Positions 32,901 through 44,400 of a stretch of 64,000 nt of DNA are shown here, piece by piece. Position 1 is the first letter of the stretch, and each line of letters begins with the position of its first letter. The DNA is taken from positions 684,501-748,500 of the forward strand of contig CP136495.1 of the NCBI GenBank assembly GCA_032768795.1, in the 5' to 3' direction. Below the pieces are notes generated by a model. It searched no databases. It saw nothing but the letters and a program-made list of their open reading frames with translations, and had not been told where the DNA came from. This DNA is from Tremella fuciformis. Its lineage: Eukaryota; Basidiomycota; Tremellomycetes; Tremellales; Tremellaceae. Both the position numbers and the translations under genes were made by a program.

Positions 32901-33938
32901 CCTGTTCGCCCCCGCCCGCCGGCCTCGCCCAAGCTAGCGATCCTAGTGCTGCCGACGACCGGGAGGACGGGCGCACCATCAAGACCCAAGACGCAATTAA
33001 TCACTGTGTCCCTCCCTGCATCAGCCGGACAAAGGATATTTGAGTGGCCGTAGCGCCATCACGTGTGCATTTCCCGCCCTCGTCATCCCTTCTAAAGGAC
33101 CCACTCACAGAGCAAAAGCCGCATGGGATCAATTAATCATTCCACATTCCGCCTCCCCAGGCGTCGCCAAGACGACAACACAACTGACAAGCAAAGGGCG
33201 ATGCCGATCATCCCCTTTGAAGGGAGGGTGGCGCCGGGTGTACGTGCGTCCTTCCGGCTCGGTGTGGCGCTAGCGTCTCCCTTGGAACATCAACACCCCT
33301 GTGAGATCTGGCCACATTCAGCAGTACAGCCGCCGTCGTCGAGCTAGGTCGAGAGATGCCGCCTCGTCTCGGTGATGGCAAGACGACCGGGTTCCTGTGG
33401 CGGAATCCGCAACAGGAACCACCGGCTGATGAGAGCTTGTGATCTTGACGACTGCAACAGCCAAATCTCAACGACCTCGAACCTCGAAGACGAAGTGCCA
33501 GCTGTGTTTGACGCTACGCCCCGCAGCCCCGTGCAGATCGCTTCCGCCCCGCTAAGCACAATGCGTCCCTTGCCGAAAGTGAGTGGGGCTGAATTAACCG
33601 CCCGCGCTACTGTACCGATCGCTCAACACTGACTGTTCGGCACACCATCACCAGAGCGCAAATGAAAGGATGCCCCAGCTGCGAGTGAACAGCCTGGGCC
33701 CTCGGTCATGTGGCACGGTGCATGAGATGTAAGACATGAGAGACATGAGACATACGTATGAGCATCCGGTCAGCGGGCATGGTGACAGAGTCGCACGGAG
33801 CGAGCTTGGCTGTTCGGTCGAGAGCGTTGACGACTGGACCGGTGATGGTGGCGTGGGAGAGAGTAGGATCGTAGGTTGATGGTCAGAAACGACTGGCCGG
33901 TCAGCCGGACACCATCAGCCGGGCGCGACGAGATCAGC
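29950..33938. other. 4-kb region without a supported gene; probable Medusa leader and promoter
   Basis: No family motif is recognisable on either strand. On the minus strand several segments end in good GT-AG donors: a 62-codon frame at 30183..~29995 (M-D-S-I-A-V-S-D-L-P-Y-H-P-L) ending at a gtgagt, and a 345-base frame at 32143..31799 (N-D-P-L-S-P-S-P-N-D-D-N-S-V) also ending at gtgagt. They do not join to the Medusa frame in the phases I tested, so they look like leader exons or uORFs. Simple repeats (agac, gatgagat) lie near 31040 and 31540. Confidence 0.4.
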
Positions 33939-36367
33939 TCACGCTCGCCAGCCGCACCCTTCGCATCGGATCCGTCCCTTCCTCTGGTACCACTCGACTC
34001 GGCTCCTGAGCACCCCATCCGAGTTCGCAATAGCTTTGTCGAGCAGGGTCTGCCTCTGCCCGTCGAGTTTGGGATACGAGACGATCCACCGGGTCTGACC
34101 CGACCATTCCGCCTCCGTGACAGCCTTGTCGGCTCGCTTGACAGCTTGATGAAGCCGCGAGACTTCCCTTTCTTCTCCCTCCGAGGACTCGCCCACGACA
34201 TTAACTTGCTGCGCCTTGGATGCGCCGCTGCATCGTCTTTTCAGTGCGCGTCGTGCGTCTTCCAGCGCTTGCTGTTCTCGGTAGACCTCGAGCTTGATCG
34301 CGTCCGCAACGTTTTCTTTGGCGTACTTGACACACATCTGCAGCTTGTTGACATACCTCGGGTAGGAGAACCGTCGCCGGTTTGGGTCTTCATCCAGCTC
34401 ATCGAACTCGACATTCTCGCTGGCATCGATGACATAGCCGGGATCGTCTTGGAACGGCCATGCCTGATTAGTGAAATGAGCGTAGTGGGTCACGCCAGGG
34501 AGGAAGAAAGGGAGGTCGCCGTGGACTCGGTGGACATGGACGGCCTCCAGCCTACTCCAGCGCTGACGCAAAGTGGTGAGAGCGGTCTTGACCGGCTTTC
34601 CAAACGAGGGAAACCAACCGAACTCCAGGCAGAGGAACTGCGGATCGCCGATTGAGGCGAATTCCGTCATGAGCCGAGCGGCTCGTTCAGCTGCGTTGAT
34701 CTTCACTATCAGAGCGTACATCGCGTTGATTGCGTTCGAGGCGAGCTTGATGCTTTCTAGGTGCTTGAAGATGATCGGATTCTTGTCCGCTCTATGCAGA
34801 TAGCAGGCGACTTTATGTAGTTTCTTGATGCCCTCTTCGTCAGGAAAACTGTTGAGCTCGATGCGCTTGATCTTGCCCAAGATATCCCGTGCATGTGCTG
34901 CGCTTCTCTTCTGCTCGTTGATGCTCGGGAAACACGAAGATGGACTGGTATACATCGAGGTATTGTCCAGATTCTCGAGCAAGTCCAATAAATCTTGCTG
35001 GGAGTTCACAGTCAGAGTATCGTCATGGATGGAGTCGATCATCCGCTTCTGAGCACGAGTAGGAGCGAAGATCATTCTGCTCAGCGGGATGGGAACGGGC
35101 GCTCTCGCTCAGAACTGATCGCAGACAGATGCAAGACAGACCTACGTGTCTCATCGTCGGACAGGTCCGGCAGGAAGAGTCCGTCTTGATGCTGGGATGG
35201 AGAGAATAATCCCTCGCACAGCGCGTCAACCTCCGACTTAGTAGGAGCAAGGCAAGTTTGTGAGGGTGTTGATGCAGAGGCCGGCTCGATAGGCTGTATA
35301 GCCACGTCTGGGGCCTTGCAGACATCTCTCGAAAGCGTCAGGGCTGGAATCGAAGGTGAGCTTGAGTGAGAGTTAACTTCTTCACTCCTCCGGGCGTTCG
35401 GACCCAAGGGTGAGCCAGGACATTTTGTTGACTCCGAGACTGAAGCGTGGTGGTCTTGAGAGGCGATGGTGATCGGGTTCTTGACCGTAGTGTGGTCAAT
35501 ATGCCGCGCTTGGGCAGACGCGGTCGGTGCAGGCGGGACCGGATCGTTCGCCCGCCCAAAGCTAGCCGCCAGTGCGTCGTATATACCTGCTTTGAAACCA
35601 GCTTGCTGCGTGTATCCCGAGGTATCTTCATTGTGTGCTCCGGCTTGCGGCCTCTTGTTGAGCTCTTGCGGGTTTGGCGTTGACCACAATTGGCACTCTT
35701 GAGTGCCTGAGGATCGGGAAGGCACTGCCAGCGCACGAGGGGGTGGCAGCCCCACCCAGTTCTCCTGCTGAAGTATCCTTCGCCTCTCATTTCGCTCGAC
35801 AGTGGTGCTTTCTTGCATCCCCTCGTCATCCCCGTCAGATCCGATCATCGACGAGTCCGGATAGGAGTGTGATGTGGAGCCAGGCGCGAGTCTCATCGAT
35901 TGCCCGCCTGAGAGTGACAATTGAGTCGGGCGCGTCACTTCGCTTGCCCGATCGATAGACCATGTCTTGTGATCAGTAGAGAGACTGGTGAGGGACTCGA
36001 TGTTCTTGTAAGAGCCAGCTGTCGCCATTGCCTGCTCCCGCTTTGGCAACGTTAATTCCCGCCACCCGGTATCGTTGTCACTCACCGGGACCGAACGTGG
36101 TGGCTCATTCTCCCTATCTGACCACTTCCACGACTGATTGGGATACTTCTGCTTGACGCCTTCTGGGACAATACTTTGCTGGACTCTCCTCTCTTTGTTA
36201 GGCTCGGGCGCAAGGGCCAAGCGATGAGAAGGGGCCAGTTGGTAGGGAAGTTTGGTCTGTCGCAGGACTGCGGGGAGATATGGGTGCGTGAAGTGGCCCG
36301 CACGACCATCTTGGCTACTTGTGAACCTGTTAACGGGCATTTCGTAGGCAGAAACAGTGTATAGCAC
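33939..36367 (-). CDS. Hypothetical protein, 787 aa
   Basis: Not recognised. Exons (minus) are 35142..36367 and 33939..35076 with a 65-nt intron, giving 787 aa. The N-terminal half (about 400 residues) is disordered, Ser/Pro/Gln-rich. The C-terminal half looks folded and helical: an L-L-D-L-L-E-N-L segment, R-D-I-L-G-K-I-K-R-I-E-L-N, L-C-L-E-F-G-W-F-P-S-F-G, an E/A/R-rich coiled-coil-like stretch (Y-R-E-Q-Q-A-L-E-D-A-R-R-A-L-K-R-R) and a terminal G-R-I-R-C-E-G-C-G-W-R. A consensus gtgagc directly follows the last codons, so another 3' exon is possible. It is transcribed away from the retroelement nest, which begins about 240 bases upstream of its ATG. Confidence 0.65.
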
Positions 36368-36606
36368 GGCAATGAGGAGAAGAAAAACGGAAGAGAAGGG
36401 AATCAGTGGCGAAGTAGCAGGTGGTCAACCTCTTGATTCCGGGCGAAGCACGGTTAAGGGTGAGAGGGGGGTCGAACTGACAGCGTGCCTGGCGTGAAAG
36501 CAAGGAGGTGGTAGGCTTGCGAGGCAATCCAAAGGATAGGCATCCGAGGTCAAGTCAAGTGCGACGCCCGTAAGACGGCGTGTCAGCGACGCATTTACTT
36601 ACCTAG

Positions 36607-36711
36607 TGGATCACGTGACGGAGGAGAGGGGTCTTAGGGCACTGCACGAGCGAGGATGATGTCCCATCCTGTCATCTATCGTCCTTGGTGCAGGTCTGCA
36701 CAGCAGCGCTT
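36607..36711 (+). repeat. DIRS terminal repeat A1 (105 bp)
   Basis: Starts tggatcacgtgacgg and ends cagcagcgctt. It is repeated, apparently identically, at 53380..53484. Confidence 0.92.
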
Positions 36712-36903
36712 GGAGAGACCTAACAGCGGTCCGCCTTACCCTGGAGAACGTGGGCGTTCCCCACGAGCGAGCAGTAAGCCTAGAAGGAGTGCGGCGTGCC
36801 AGAGACAAACAGCCGCTCTACGCGCACGTCCCCTGCTTGTCACGAAGTGCAGCTGAAGCGCATACCATTCCTCACGCGCAACACCCACCTGCCGCTCGCC
36901 AGG

Positions 36904-38019
36904 ATGCCACCAAAGCGCATCACCGTCGAGGAGCGTAACAGGCGAGCCGCCGCCGCAGCTGTCGCGGCCACCGCCGCTGCCGTCCCAGCTCGAGCCCGGG
37001 GCACGGGCCGCGCCGCAGCACCCAATGAACCAGCCTTCGTCTCGCGAGAGGAGTTCACTCGGGCGTTCAGCGGCGTGGAGGCAATGCTCCAGCAACTGCT
37101 CGACAAGGACGCACCCCCGGCAGCCCCGGCACCCATCCGGGAGGAGGAGGACCACTTCCTGGACTTTGCCGACCTGGACGCTGCGAACGGACCCCCGGGC
37201 ACAGCCCCATTCCGCGGCACCCATGGTGAGTGCCCCAGCGTTGAAGAGCGCTTTGCGTTCTTGGACGAGAAGGTCCTCACCGCTGCCATGGCCGGCCGCC
37301 TATCCCCGGAGAAGCTCCCGCTCCTCATACCGCCCACCGCCGAGATCTATCGGGAGAACGTCAACGACCCAAGCGGACAGTTTGTGCTGGCGATGGATCC
37401 CGACACGCGCCAGTTCTTTGCCGCCCCGCCTCGCAACTCGACAGGCCAGATTGCCGAGCGCTTCAAGGCCGCCATCCCCAACCTCGGCGTCTTCATCTAC
37501 GCATGGGGCAACCTCATCGATCTTATGATGAGAGGGAGCGGGGAACCCGAAGCGGCTGCAGAGATCTACACCGCCCTCTGGAGCCACGCCCAATGGATGA
37601 TCGACAACAGCGTCCACTTCACTTGGGACTCCCTTGTCCGCTACCACCTGAAGGTCGCCAGCAAACGCTTCGCCAGCGACTTCCATACGGATCTGTGGTA
37701 CGACGCGTACGACGCAGCCTGCGGCAACGTCCTCATTCGGAAAGACAGTGTCGTCCGGCAGTCCGAACGCGCCGAGCGTCAGGCTACCGCTGGCAGCTCG
37801 AAGCAGCCTCGCACCGCACCGACGGCCGCAACCGAGGAGGCGCCAAAACGCAGGAAGAAGCAGACCTCGGCGGCAACGGCATCCACCGAACATTGCGTGA
37901 AGTACCACATCTCCGGGTGCTCCGAGCCGTGCCCGCAAGGCCGCAAACACGCCTGCAGTAACTGCGGCAAGCAACACCGCGTGTTCGACTGTCCGACCAA
38001 GGGCAGCAAGGCCCAATAG
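36904..38019 (+). CDS. DIRS element Gag-like protein
   Basis: 371 aa from the ATG at 36904 (the frame is open earlier but begins with GTG). The N-terminus is basic and Ala/Arg-rich. The middle is a helical capsid-like region (F-I-Y-A-W-G-N-L-I-D-L-M-M...A-L-W-S-H-A-Q-W-M-I-D). The C-terminus has a Cys/His cluster (C-V-K-Y-H-I-S-G-C...C-P-Q-G-R-K-H-A-C-S-N-C-G-K-Q-H...C) as in nucleic-acid-binding Gag tails of fungal tyrosine-recombinase retroelements. It is the first ORF after the A1 repeat, on the same strand as RT and recombinase. Intact. Confidence 0.8.
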   Translation: MPPKRITVEERNRRAAAAAVAATAAAVPARARGTGRAAAPNEPAFVSREEFTRAFSGVEAMLQQLLDKDAPPAAPAPIREEEDHFLDFADLDAANGPPGTAPFRGTHGECPSVEERFAFLDEKVLTAAMAGRLSPEKLPLLIPPTAEIYRENVNDPSGQFVLAMDPDTRQFFAAPPRNSTGQIAERFKAAIPNLGVFIYAWGNLIDLMMRGSGEPEAAAEIYTALWSHAQWMIDNSVHFTWDSLVRYHLKVASKRFASDFHTDLWYDAYDAACGNVLIRKDSVVRQSERAERQATAGSSKQPRTAPTAATEEAPKRRKKQTSAATASTEHCVKYHISGCSEPCPQGRKHACSNCGKQHRVFDCPTKGSKAQ

Positions 38020-38280
38020 GAGCTTGCCAAGGCTCGCGGGCTGGACCCCACGGCCAAGGCATTTGTGTACAGGATCAAAACCGCATTGGTGAGCTGCGCT
38101 CTCAATGCTCCCTCCGGTGGTGGCGTGGGCCGCGTCCCCCACCACCGCTACCCGCGCAGGGGTGAGGCGTGCTCTGCGAAGCCCTCACAAGGTCATAGCC
38201 GCTGGGGCGCGTGCGGCCGCGTCCCCTCCCCAGCCCGTGCTTGACCCCTCCCGACACGCGCAACCCCGGCCGCGCCGGGG
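38020..38280 (+). other. DIRS internal spacer up to the chromovirus insertion
   Basis: GC-rich element sequence between the Gag stop and the chromovirus LTR. It continues at 50063 after the inserted element. The last five bases, cgggg, are duplicated on the far side. Confidence 0.75.
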
Positions 38281-38788
38281 TGTCACGCTGTCACGGGGGG
38301 GTTCCACACCTAAAGAGCGGTGTGGCGAGAATGTACGCGAAGGTACAACGAGGTTGCCCGGGGGCTTAGTCTCTGGCTCGCAAAGCCTAGAAGTCTGCCT
38401 TAGGACGAGAGTGTTGGGCGAAACCAACTGTGTGACTTAACTGTAGAAGAAAGTACAGTAGAGATCCATCGCTAGAGAAGAAGGGGGTCAGAGGCAAAAC
38501 CTCTGGGTTTATATCCCCTTCACATGACTACAGGAGGGACTAAATAAAGAGTATCGCTTATCAAGCAAGTGGAGGTACAAGAGCGTGTATCCCGTATATA
38601 CTTGGTTTGGTACCTTCGTATATCTGAGTACCTTCGTATATCTGAGATGGCTTGAAGCCTAACTCTGATGTACCTAGATCACGGGAACACGAGAACGCGA
38701 GAATACGAGAACACGAGAAACTAGAATAAGTGAAGTGTGCGCTATCAAACCTAAGTGGTTGACCTGAATGACAGGTCTAGGAAGAGTT

Positions 38789-38955
38789 GTCGATCATGTC
38801 GACTGCCAAGTGGTGCATTGTCGACCCTGTCGATTGAGTGGGAACGCTTTGTCGACTCTGTCGATTGAGTGGGGACACTTTGTCGATCATGTCGACCCAT
38901 TGTCGATTGTGTCGGTTGGCCAGAGAATATTTGTCGATCTTGTCGATCGACCAGA
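38789..38955. repeat. LTR array of paired TGTCGA motifs
   Basis: The hexamer tgtcga recurs about ten times, mostly as pairs spaced by 5-6 bases with a ~31-base period. The same array is in the other LTR at 49779-49945. It lies in U3, so it may be an enhancer-like binding array. Confidence 0.8.
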
Positions 38956-38974
38956 AATCCAAGTTACAGATGGG

Positions 38975-39033
38975 AGCGCACAGGAGCGCACTTGGAGCGC
39001 ACAAGAGCGCACACGGAGCGCACGGAGCGCACA
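38975..39033. repeat. LTR array of GAGCGCAC units
   Basis: Six or seven copies of the octamer gagcgcac with 0-4 base spacers near the U3 edge of the LTR; duplicated at 49965-50023. Confidence 0.8.
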
Positions 39034-39084
39034 GGCCGTTTTGGCTGGTTGCTGGCTTGGCTGGTCATGACAGGAGCTCCCCCT

Positions 39085-41128
39085 CTAAGGGCGAAGTCCT
39101 CTGAGCCTTGGTGATCTACGCTGAGATCTTTTGTTTTGATTATTGTTGTGTGGAGCCTTGGTTTGTCGGTGACCCCTGGCAGGTGGGAAGAAATGGTTGT
39201 TGTCCTTGAAATGGTCCTTATGGAATTTTTGATATGCTGCTGTATTGCAGATGTTTTCCCAGGGCTCCCATGAATTGTGGGCCTCTGAGTAATCTTTCCA
39301 GCTGACAAGGTAGTCATAGCCGTTGTCTGAGCTGATTCTTGAGTCAAGAATCCTATCGATGACATATTCTTCTTGACCATCAACTTCGATGCGTGGCGGT
39401 GGGTCTTGCGGTTGATCAGGGTGACCTTTACGCATTGGTTCCAGTAGGTTGACATGAAAGACCGGGTGAATGTTCATTGTTGGTGGTAGATCCAGTTTGA
39501 AAGCCAAAGGTGAAGACGTTGTCCCAATGATTTTGAATGGGCCAAGCATCCGTTGATCGAGCTTCACTGAGGGTCGGAGGGTCTGAATGTTTTTTTCGAT
39601 TGAGGAATACTGAATCTCCTATCTTGAATTGTGGAGACTCCTTAACTTTTCTGTCGAAGAATTTGGTATAATGTTCCTGCGCTGTCTTGATGTTGGTCGC
39701 CAGAGTCCGGTGTAAAGACTGCAGGGCCTGAAGGTGTGATTCTGCTGCAGGGACCGAGATTACCGCAGTGGAAGGTGTTGAAGGGTCGTTTGGGTGGAAT
39801 CCATAGTTTGCTTGGAAAGGCGATAGCTGTGTTGAGGCATGAACAGAATTGTTGTAACTGAATTCTGCTAGGTCCAGAAGTGATGACCAATTGGCTTGAT
39901 CATAGTCGCAGAAGGTCCTAAGGTAATGTTCCAAGACTTGGTTGACCCTTTCTGTTTGTCCATCCGATTGCGGATGAAAAGCAGTGGAGAAGTTTGGTGT
40001 GATGCCCAAACCTTTCACAAAAGCTCTCCAGAACTGAGAGTTGAAGATGGGTCCACGGTCTGAAACAATGTCTTGAGGGATACCGTGTAGTCGCCAGATG
40101 TGTTGTCTGAACATCACTGCAAGTTGTGGTGCATCAAAGCCTTCTTCCTTGAATGGTATGAAGTGGGCTTGTTTGGTGAAGCGATCCACAAAGACCATGA
40201 TACAGTCATAGGTGCCAGATGTTGGTAGCTTGACAATGGCGTCCATTGAAATAGATTGCCAAGGTCGGGAAGGTATCGGTAGTGGCTGAAGTGGCCCATA
40301 GGGTTTGTGTCGAGGACTTTTGTTGCGTGCGCATGTGTGACATCCATTCACATAGGTGTTTGTGAATTGTCGCATGCCAGGCCAGTAGTAATTGCGCGAA
40401 AGAAGCTGGTATGTCTTGAATTGACCATAGTGTCCAGAAGTCGGAGCATTATGTGTCTGCTGGAGCAGATCCGTTCTGACTTGAAGGTTGTCTGGAACAA
40501 CAACTCGTCCTCTGTGAAGGACAATGTTGTCTTTGAGACTGAGGTCCTTGAGTTTCTCCTGAAGTGAAAGTGGTACTTGAAGATTTGTGTTATGCAAGAA
40601 TGGTAACAGTTCCTTGAGAGTGGGGTCCTGAACCTGAAGTTTGTTGATCCTTTCAACAATGTTGGAATTTACTGGTGTTTCCCCAGCTGGTGCGGTACTG
40701 AGAGCGCCAATGACAAATTGTCCTGGCTTGAGGAGTGTGTGCGGAGGTGCTTCTGCAGCTCTACTCCCCCCTTGAAGATCTGACCTCCTGGTCAGGGCGT
40801 CTGGTTTGGCCATCTTTTCTCCAGGTCGGTAGTGGATTTTGAAATCAAAATTCGCCAAGATTTCAGCCCAACGAGCTTGTCGTCTGTTGAGCACTTTCGA
40901 GGTTGTGAAGTATTCGAGGTTCTTATGATCCGTGAAGACTGTAATCTCCTTTGATCCTTCGAGGTAAGGCCGCCAATGTTTGAATGCTTCCACAATAGCA
41001 AGCATTTCCTTATCGTATATCTCATAATTGAGTTCGGCCGGTTGTAGTTTTCGAGAATAGTATGCTACTGGATGTAGCCTTTTGTCATCCGAATGTGACA
41101 GAATGCCCGCAATAGCAAAGTCGGAAGC
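39085..41128 (-). pseudogene. Chromovirus pol, 3' part: RNase H remainder, integrase, chromodomain
   Basis: Continuation of pol beyond the copia insertion. It resumes inside RNase H (D-F-A-I-A-G-I-L-S-H; Y-Y-S-R-K-L-Q; T-D-H-K-N-L-E-Y-F; then the end at Y-R-P-G-E-K-M-A-K-P-D-A-L). Integrase follows with a zinc finger (H...H...C-H-T-C) and the catalytic core D...D-R-F-T-K-Q-A-H-F...S-D-R-G-P-I-F...E. The chromodomain has E-Y-V-I-D-R-I-L-D-S-R and Y-L-V-S-W-K-D-Y...S-W-E-P-W-E-N-I. Near 39590-39597, in a run of seven A (minus), the frame shifts, so the last ~160 codons are in another frame. Confidence 0.9.
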
Positions 41129-41446
41129 CGACGGAATCTTAGCTCTGAGGCAATGGGATTCCGGTCACCTGTTGCCCGCTCAGCACTTGCTATGAGTGAT
41201 GCATTCGGACTTACCTGTTGCCCGCTCAGCACTTGCTATGAGTGATGAGGAGGGCAACAGGCGGCGGCATTCTACAAGGTCGTCGAGGGTGTCGGCGTTA
41301 TAAGCGGAGTTATCGTTGGTGGCAGCTTCTCTGCCTCGTCGAGGGTGAACCTCGTCGAGGCACAACCTCGTCGAGGATCGAGTAGCCTCGACGAGGTTAC
41401 TCGAAGATGAGTCAAGCTCATGTGAGCGTACCACCTATTTCCGTCG
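41129..41446 (-). repeat. Copia 3' LTR (318 bp), non-canonical CG...CG ends
   Basis: Begins cgacggaa and ends ttccgtcg, an 8-bp perfect inverted terminus, instead of TG...CA. It contains an internal direct repeat (cacctgttgcccgctcagca, twice) and several palindromic cctcgtcgagg/ctcgacgagg motifs. Confidence 0.95.
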
Positions 41447-41465
41447 CCTCCCCTCGCGAGCATGT

Positions 41466-44400
41466 CTATTGACTCATCTGCCCTCCTTCTCCTTGTCTTT
41501 CCAATCCCAGTAACTGCCGGAGCTGTCTTGTCTTCTCGGCCGAAAGGGTCTTGGTCAGGATGTCGGCTCGATTGCTGTCCGTTGGTGTGTATTTGAGCTC
41601 AAGCAGACCACCAGCTTGATGCTCTCGTATCCACTGGGCTCGCATGTCGAATGCTTTGTTCAACTTAAACCCGTGTTGATGTTTGGCCAGTTGAATGGCC
41701 CCATTGTTGTCGTTGTAGATGGGCACTGCTCCATCTATGCCTAGGTCGAGGTCGTTCAATAGTTGCCTGAGCCATATTGCCTCTTTGCCCGCTTCTGTCG
41801 ATGCAAGGAGCTCTGCCTGTGTCGTTGACAGTGCGACTGTCGGTTGTCGCCTGCTTTTCCATGATACGATGCCTCCGTAGGTGTTGAAGATATAGCCAGT
41901 TGTTGATCGGCGTGTATCGAGACATCCACCCCAGTCTGCGTCCGCCCATCCCAACAGTGCTCGTCTCCCTCCATGAGCATCGAAGGTGAGAGCAAGATCC
42001 GAGGTTCCTCGAAGATACCTCAGTAGGTGCTTTGCGGCCCTCCAATGCGCGAGTGACCATTTGCTTATGAAGCGACACAGCAGTGAGGCTGCGTAGGCGA
42101 TGTCGGGTCGGGTGATAGTGGCGATATAGAGGATTGACCCGGCGAGTGCAGGAAACGGTTTGTCTCGAGCCTCCTCGACCTCCTTTGGCGTAGCCTCGAC
42201 GAGCTTTGCGTCTGGCAAGATTGTCTTGCAGGCTTTCCCGGTTTCACCGAAGCGTTGAAGAACTGCCTCGATGTAGTGCTCTTGTGATAGGTACATCTTC
42301 TTGTTTGGCCTGTCTCGGTAGATGTTGATACCGAGGAAGTATGAGACCGGTCCTTGATCCTTGCACTCAAGTTCCTTGTCGATCCTCCGCTTGATCTCGT
42401 CGATTGTTGATCGATCGTTGCCGGCTATGAGCATGTCGTCAACATGGACTGAGATCATGCACCGCTTGTGTCCTTGTCGCAGCGAGTAGATGCATGGGTC
42501 CGCTAGGGTTGGTTTGAAGCCTAGCTCCCGTAGGAACTCGTCGAGGCGCTTGTTGAACAAGTGCGGTGATTGTCGGAGACCGTATAATGACTTCCGGAGG
42601 TGCAGGACGTGATCGGCAGCGATGTCGCTACCTTCTGGTGGCTCGATGAAGATGTCCTTGTCGATGTTGGCCTTGAGGAATGCGCCGATGATGTCGATTT
42701 GGTCGCATTCCCAGTCGAGGTAGTTAACGATGGTGAGGAATAGGCGGAATGAAGACTTGTGGGTGACCGATGCAAAGAGTTCGTCGAAATCCCGTCCTGA
42801 GACTTGTTGGAACCCTCTCACGACGAATCTAGCCTTGTATTGGCTTGCTTTGCCCGTGTCCCCGTCGATTTTGCGGGTGAAGACCCATTTGCCTGTAAGG
42901 GTGCGGTGGTTCTCTCTGGGGACTTTCTCCCACACTCCGTATTTCTCCATCTTTGTCATCTCCTCGTCCATGGCCCTGTTCCACTCCTCCCAGTCTGCAG
43001 CTCGACGAGCTTCGGTGTATGACTGAGGGTTGGTGAGTGACTGGGCTGATAACGCGTGCTCGATGGCTACTCGGTTATAGTCCATGTCGATGTCGTGCAG
43101 AGGGTGATGACTGGGCTCTTGACCTGCTAGTCTCCCGGACCGTCTTGGTTCATCTGCATCGGCCTCTATGGGCTGGTTTAGCCGACGATCTGGATCCTCT
43201 GGTCCGTCGTCGGGGTTCGGTTCTGGGCTCGGTGCATCCTCTCGAATGTATTCGTTGGCCCAGCCTCTCCCTTGCCTTGGCACGGCTTGGGGAGGTATGT
43301 CGTCCATCTCTTCCCTTTGTTCCTCTTCTTCTGGTGCCTCCCCTGCCTCGACTATCTCGTTCAGCTCGATTGATGTATCGTCATCCTCGTCGAGGCTCGT
43401 CGATGCTTGTCGAGGTTCAGGTTGAGGCGGCTCCAGAATCCGTCGCGGTTCATCTGAACGTGGCGTTGTCTTCTTGCCCGTGATGAATGTAACGTCCCGA
43501 CTTGCGATGACCCTGTTGGTTTGGGTCAACACCTTGTAGCCCCAGCTCCCTTCTGTGTATCCCAGCAGTCGACCGCATTGACCCCGCTCGTCGAGCTTTG
43601 ATGCGGGGCTCACAACTCGATAGATGCAGTGTTGGCCAAATGGCTGCATTCCTTCATATCGTATGTCAATGTCGTGATGTGGTCGAAAGAGAGCGACAGG
43701 GATTTTTCCTTGGGAGTCTGGTAGCCTGTTTCTGGTGAAGACTACATATCGTAATGCGTCGACCCAGAATTGACTTGACAGGTTCGAGTCCGCGAGACAT
43801 GTGCGGATGTCATTGAGGATGGTGAGATGGACGCGCTCGACTCGACTGTTTTGATTGTGTGCGTCGGTCGGCGTGAGGGTATGCTCAATTCCCTTGCTTT
43901 TACACCAGTGGCTGAATTCCTTGCTCGTGAACTCGCCTCCTTGGTCTGAGCGGATGGTCTTGACTGTTCGATCAAGCTGATTCTCTGCCAACTTGATATA
44001 GTCTTGCAGTGCTTCGGCTGCATCCGACTTCTTCTTGAGTGGTATGGCCTGCACGTATTTGCTGTGGTCGTCATAGCAGGTGAGGAAGTATTGGAAGCCT
44101 TCTCTCGACTGGACGGTTGCTGGTCCCCATAGATCGACTGATACCTCGACGAGGGGCTTGCTGGCTCGACGAGGGTTAGGTAGAGATGCCGAGCGCGTTG
44201 CCTTCCCTTTCAGGCAATCCATGCATTCGACTCTCCGAAATGACCCTGTCCACTTTGCGCCTAGCTTCCCCTCTTTCCCGAGCTCCCACACCTTCCTCAT
44301 GTTCGAGTGACCTAGGCGTTTGTGCCAGGTGAGGAGGCGAGTGTCTTCGGCTTCAGTGTTTTCTATTGCCTGAAGTGCTCGGTGAATGCGCGAGGTGGTG

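Larger units (their letters stand above)
38281..39072 (-). repeat. Chromovirus 3' LTR (792 bp)
   Basis: Left copy of the LTR; downstream LTR relative to transcription. TG...CA ends with a 5-bp inverted terminus. It contains the tgtcga and gagcgcac repeats described separately. The polypurine tract agagggggag lies just inside it, near 39082-39091 on the minus strand. Confidence 0.95.

Noticed and set aside
33069..33632. Plus-strand frame near 33372 as a gene
   Set aside because: Moderate length but no recognisable motif, no convincing promoter or intron, and competing frames on the other strand.
38768..39114. Open frames within the chromovirus LTR (also 49758-50106)
   Set aside because: They are translations of the tgtcga and gagcgcac repeats and are duplicated only because the LTR is duplicated.
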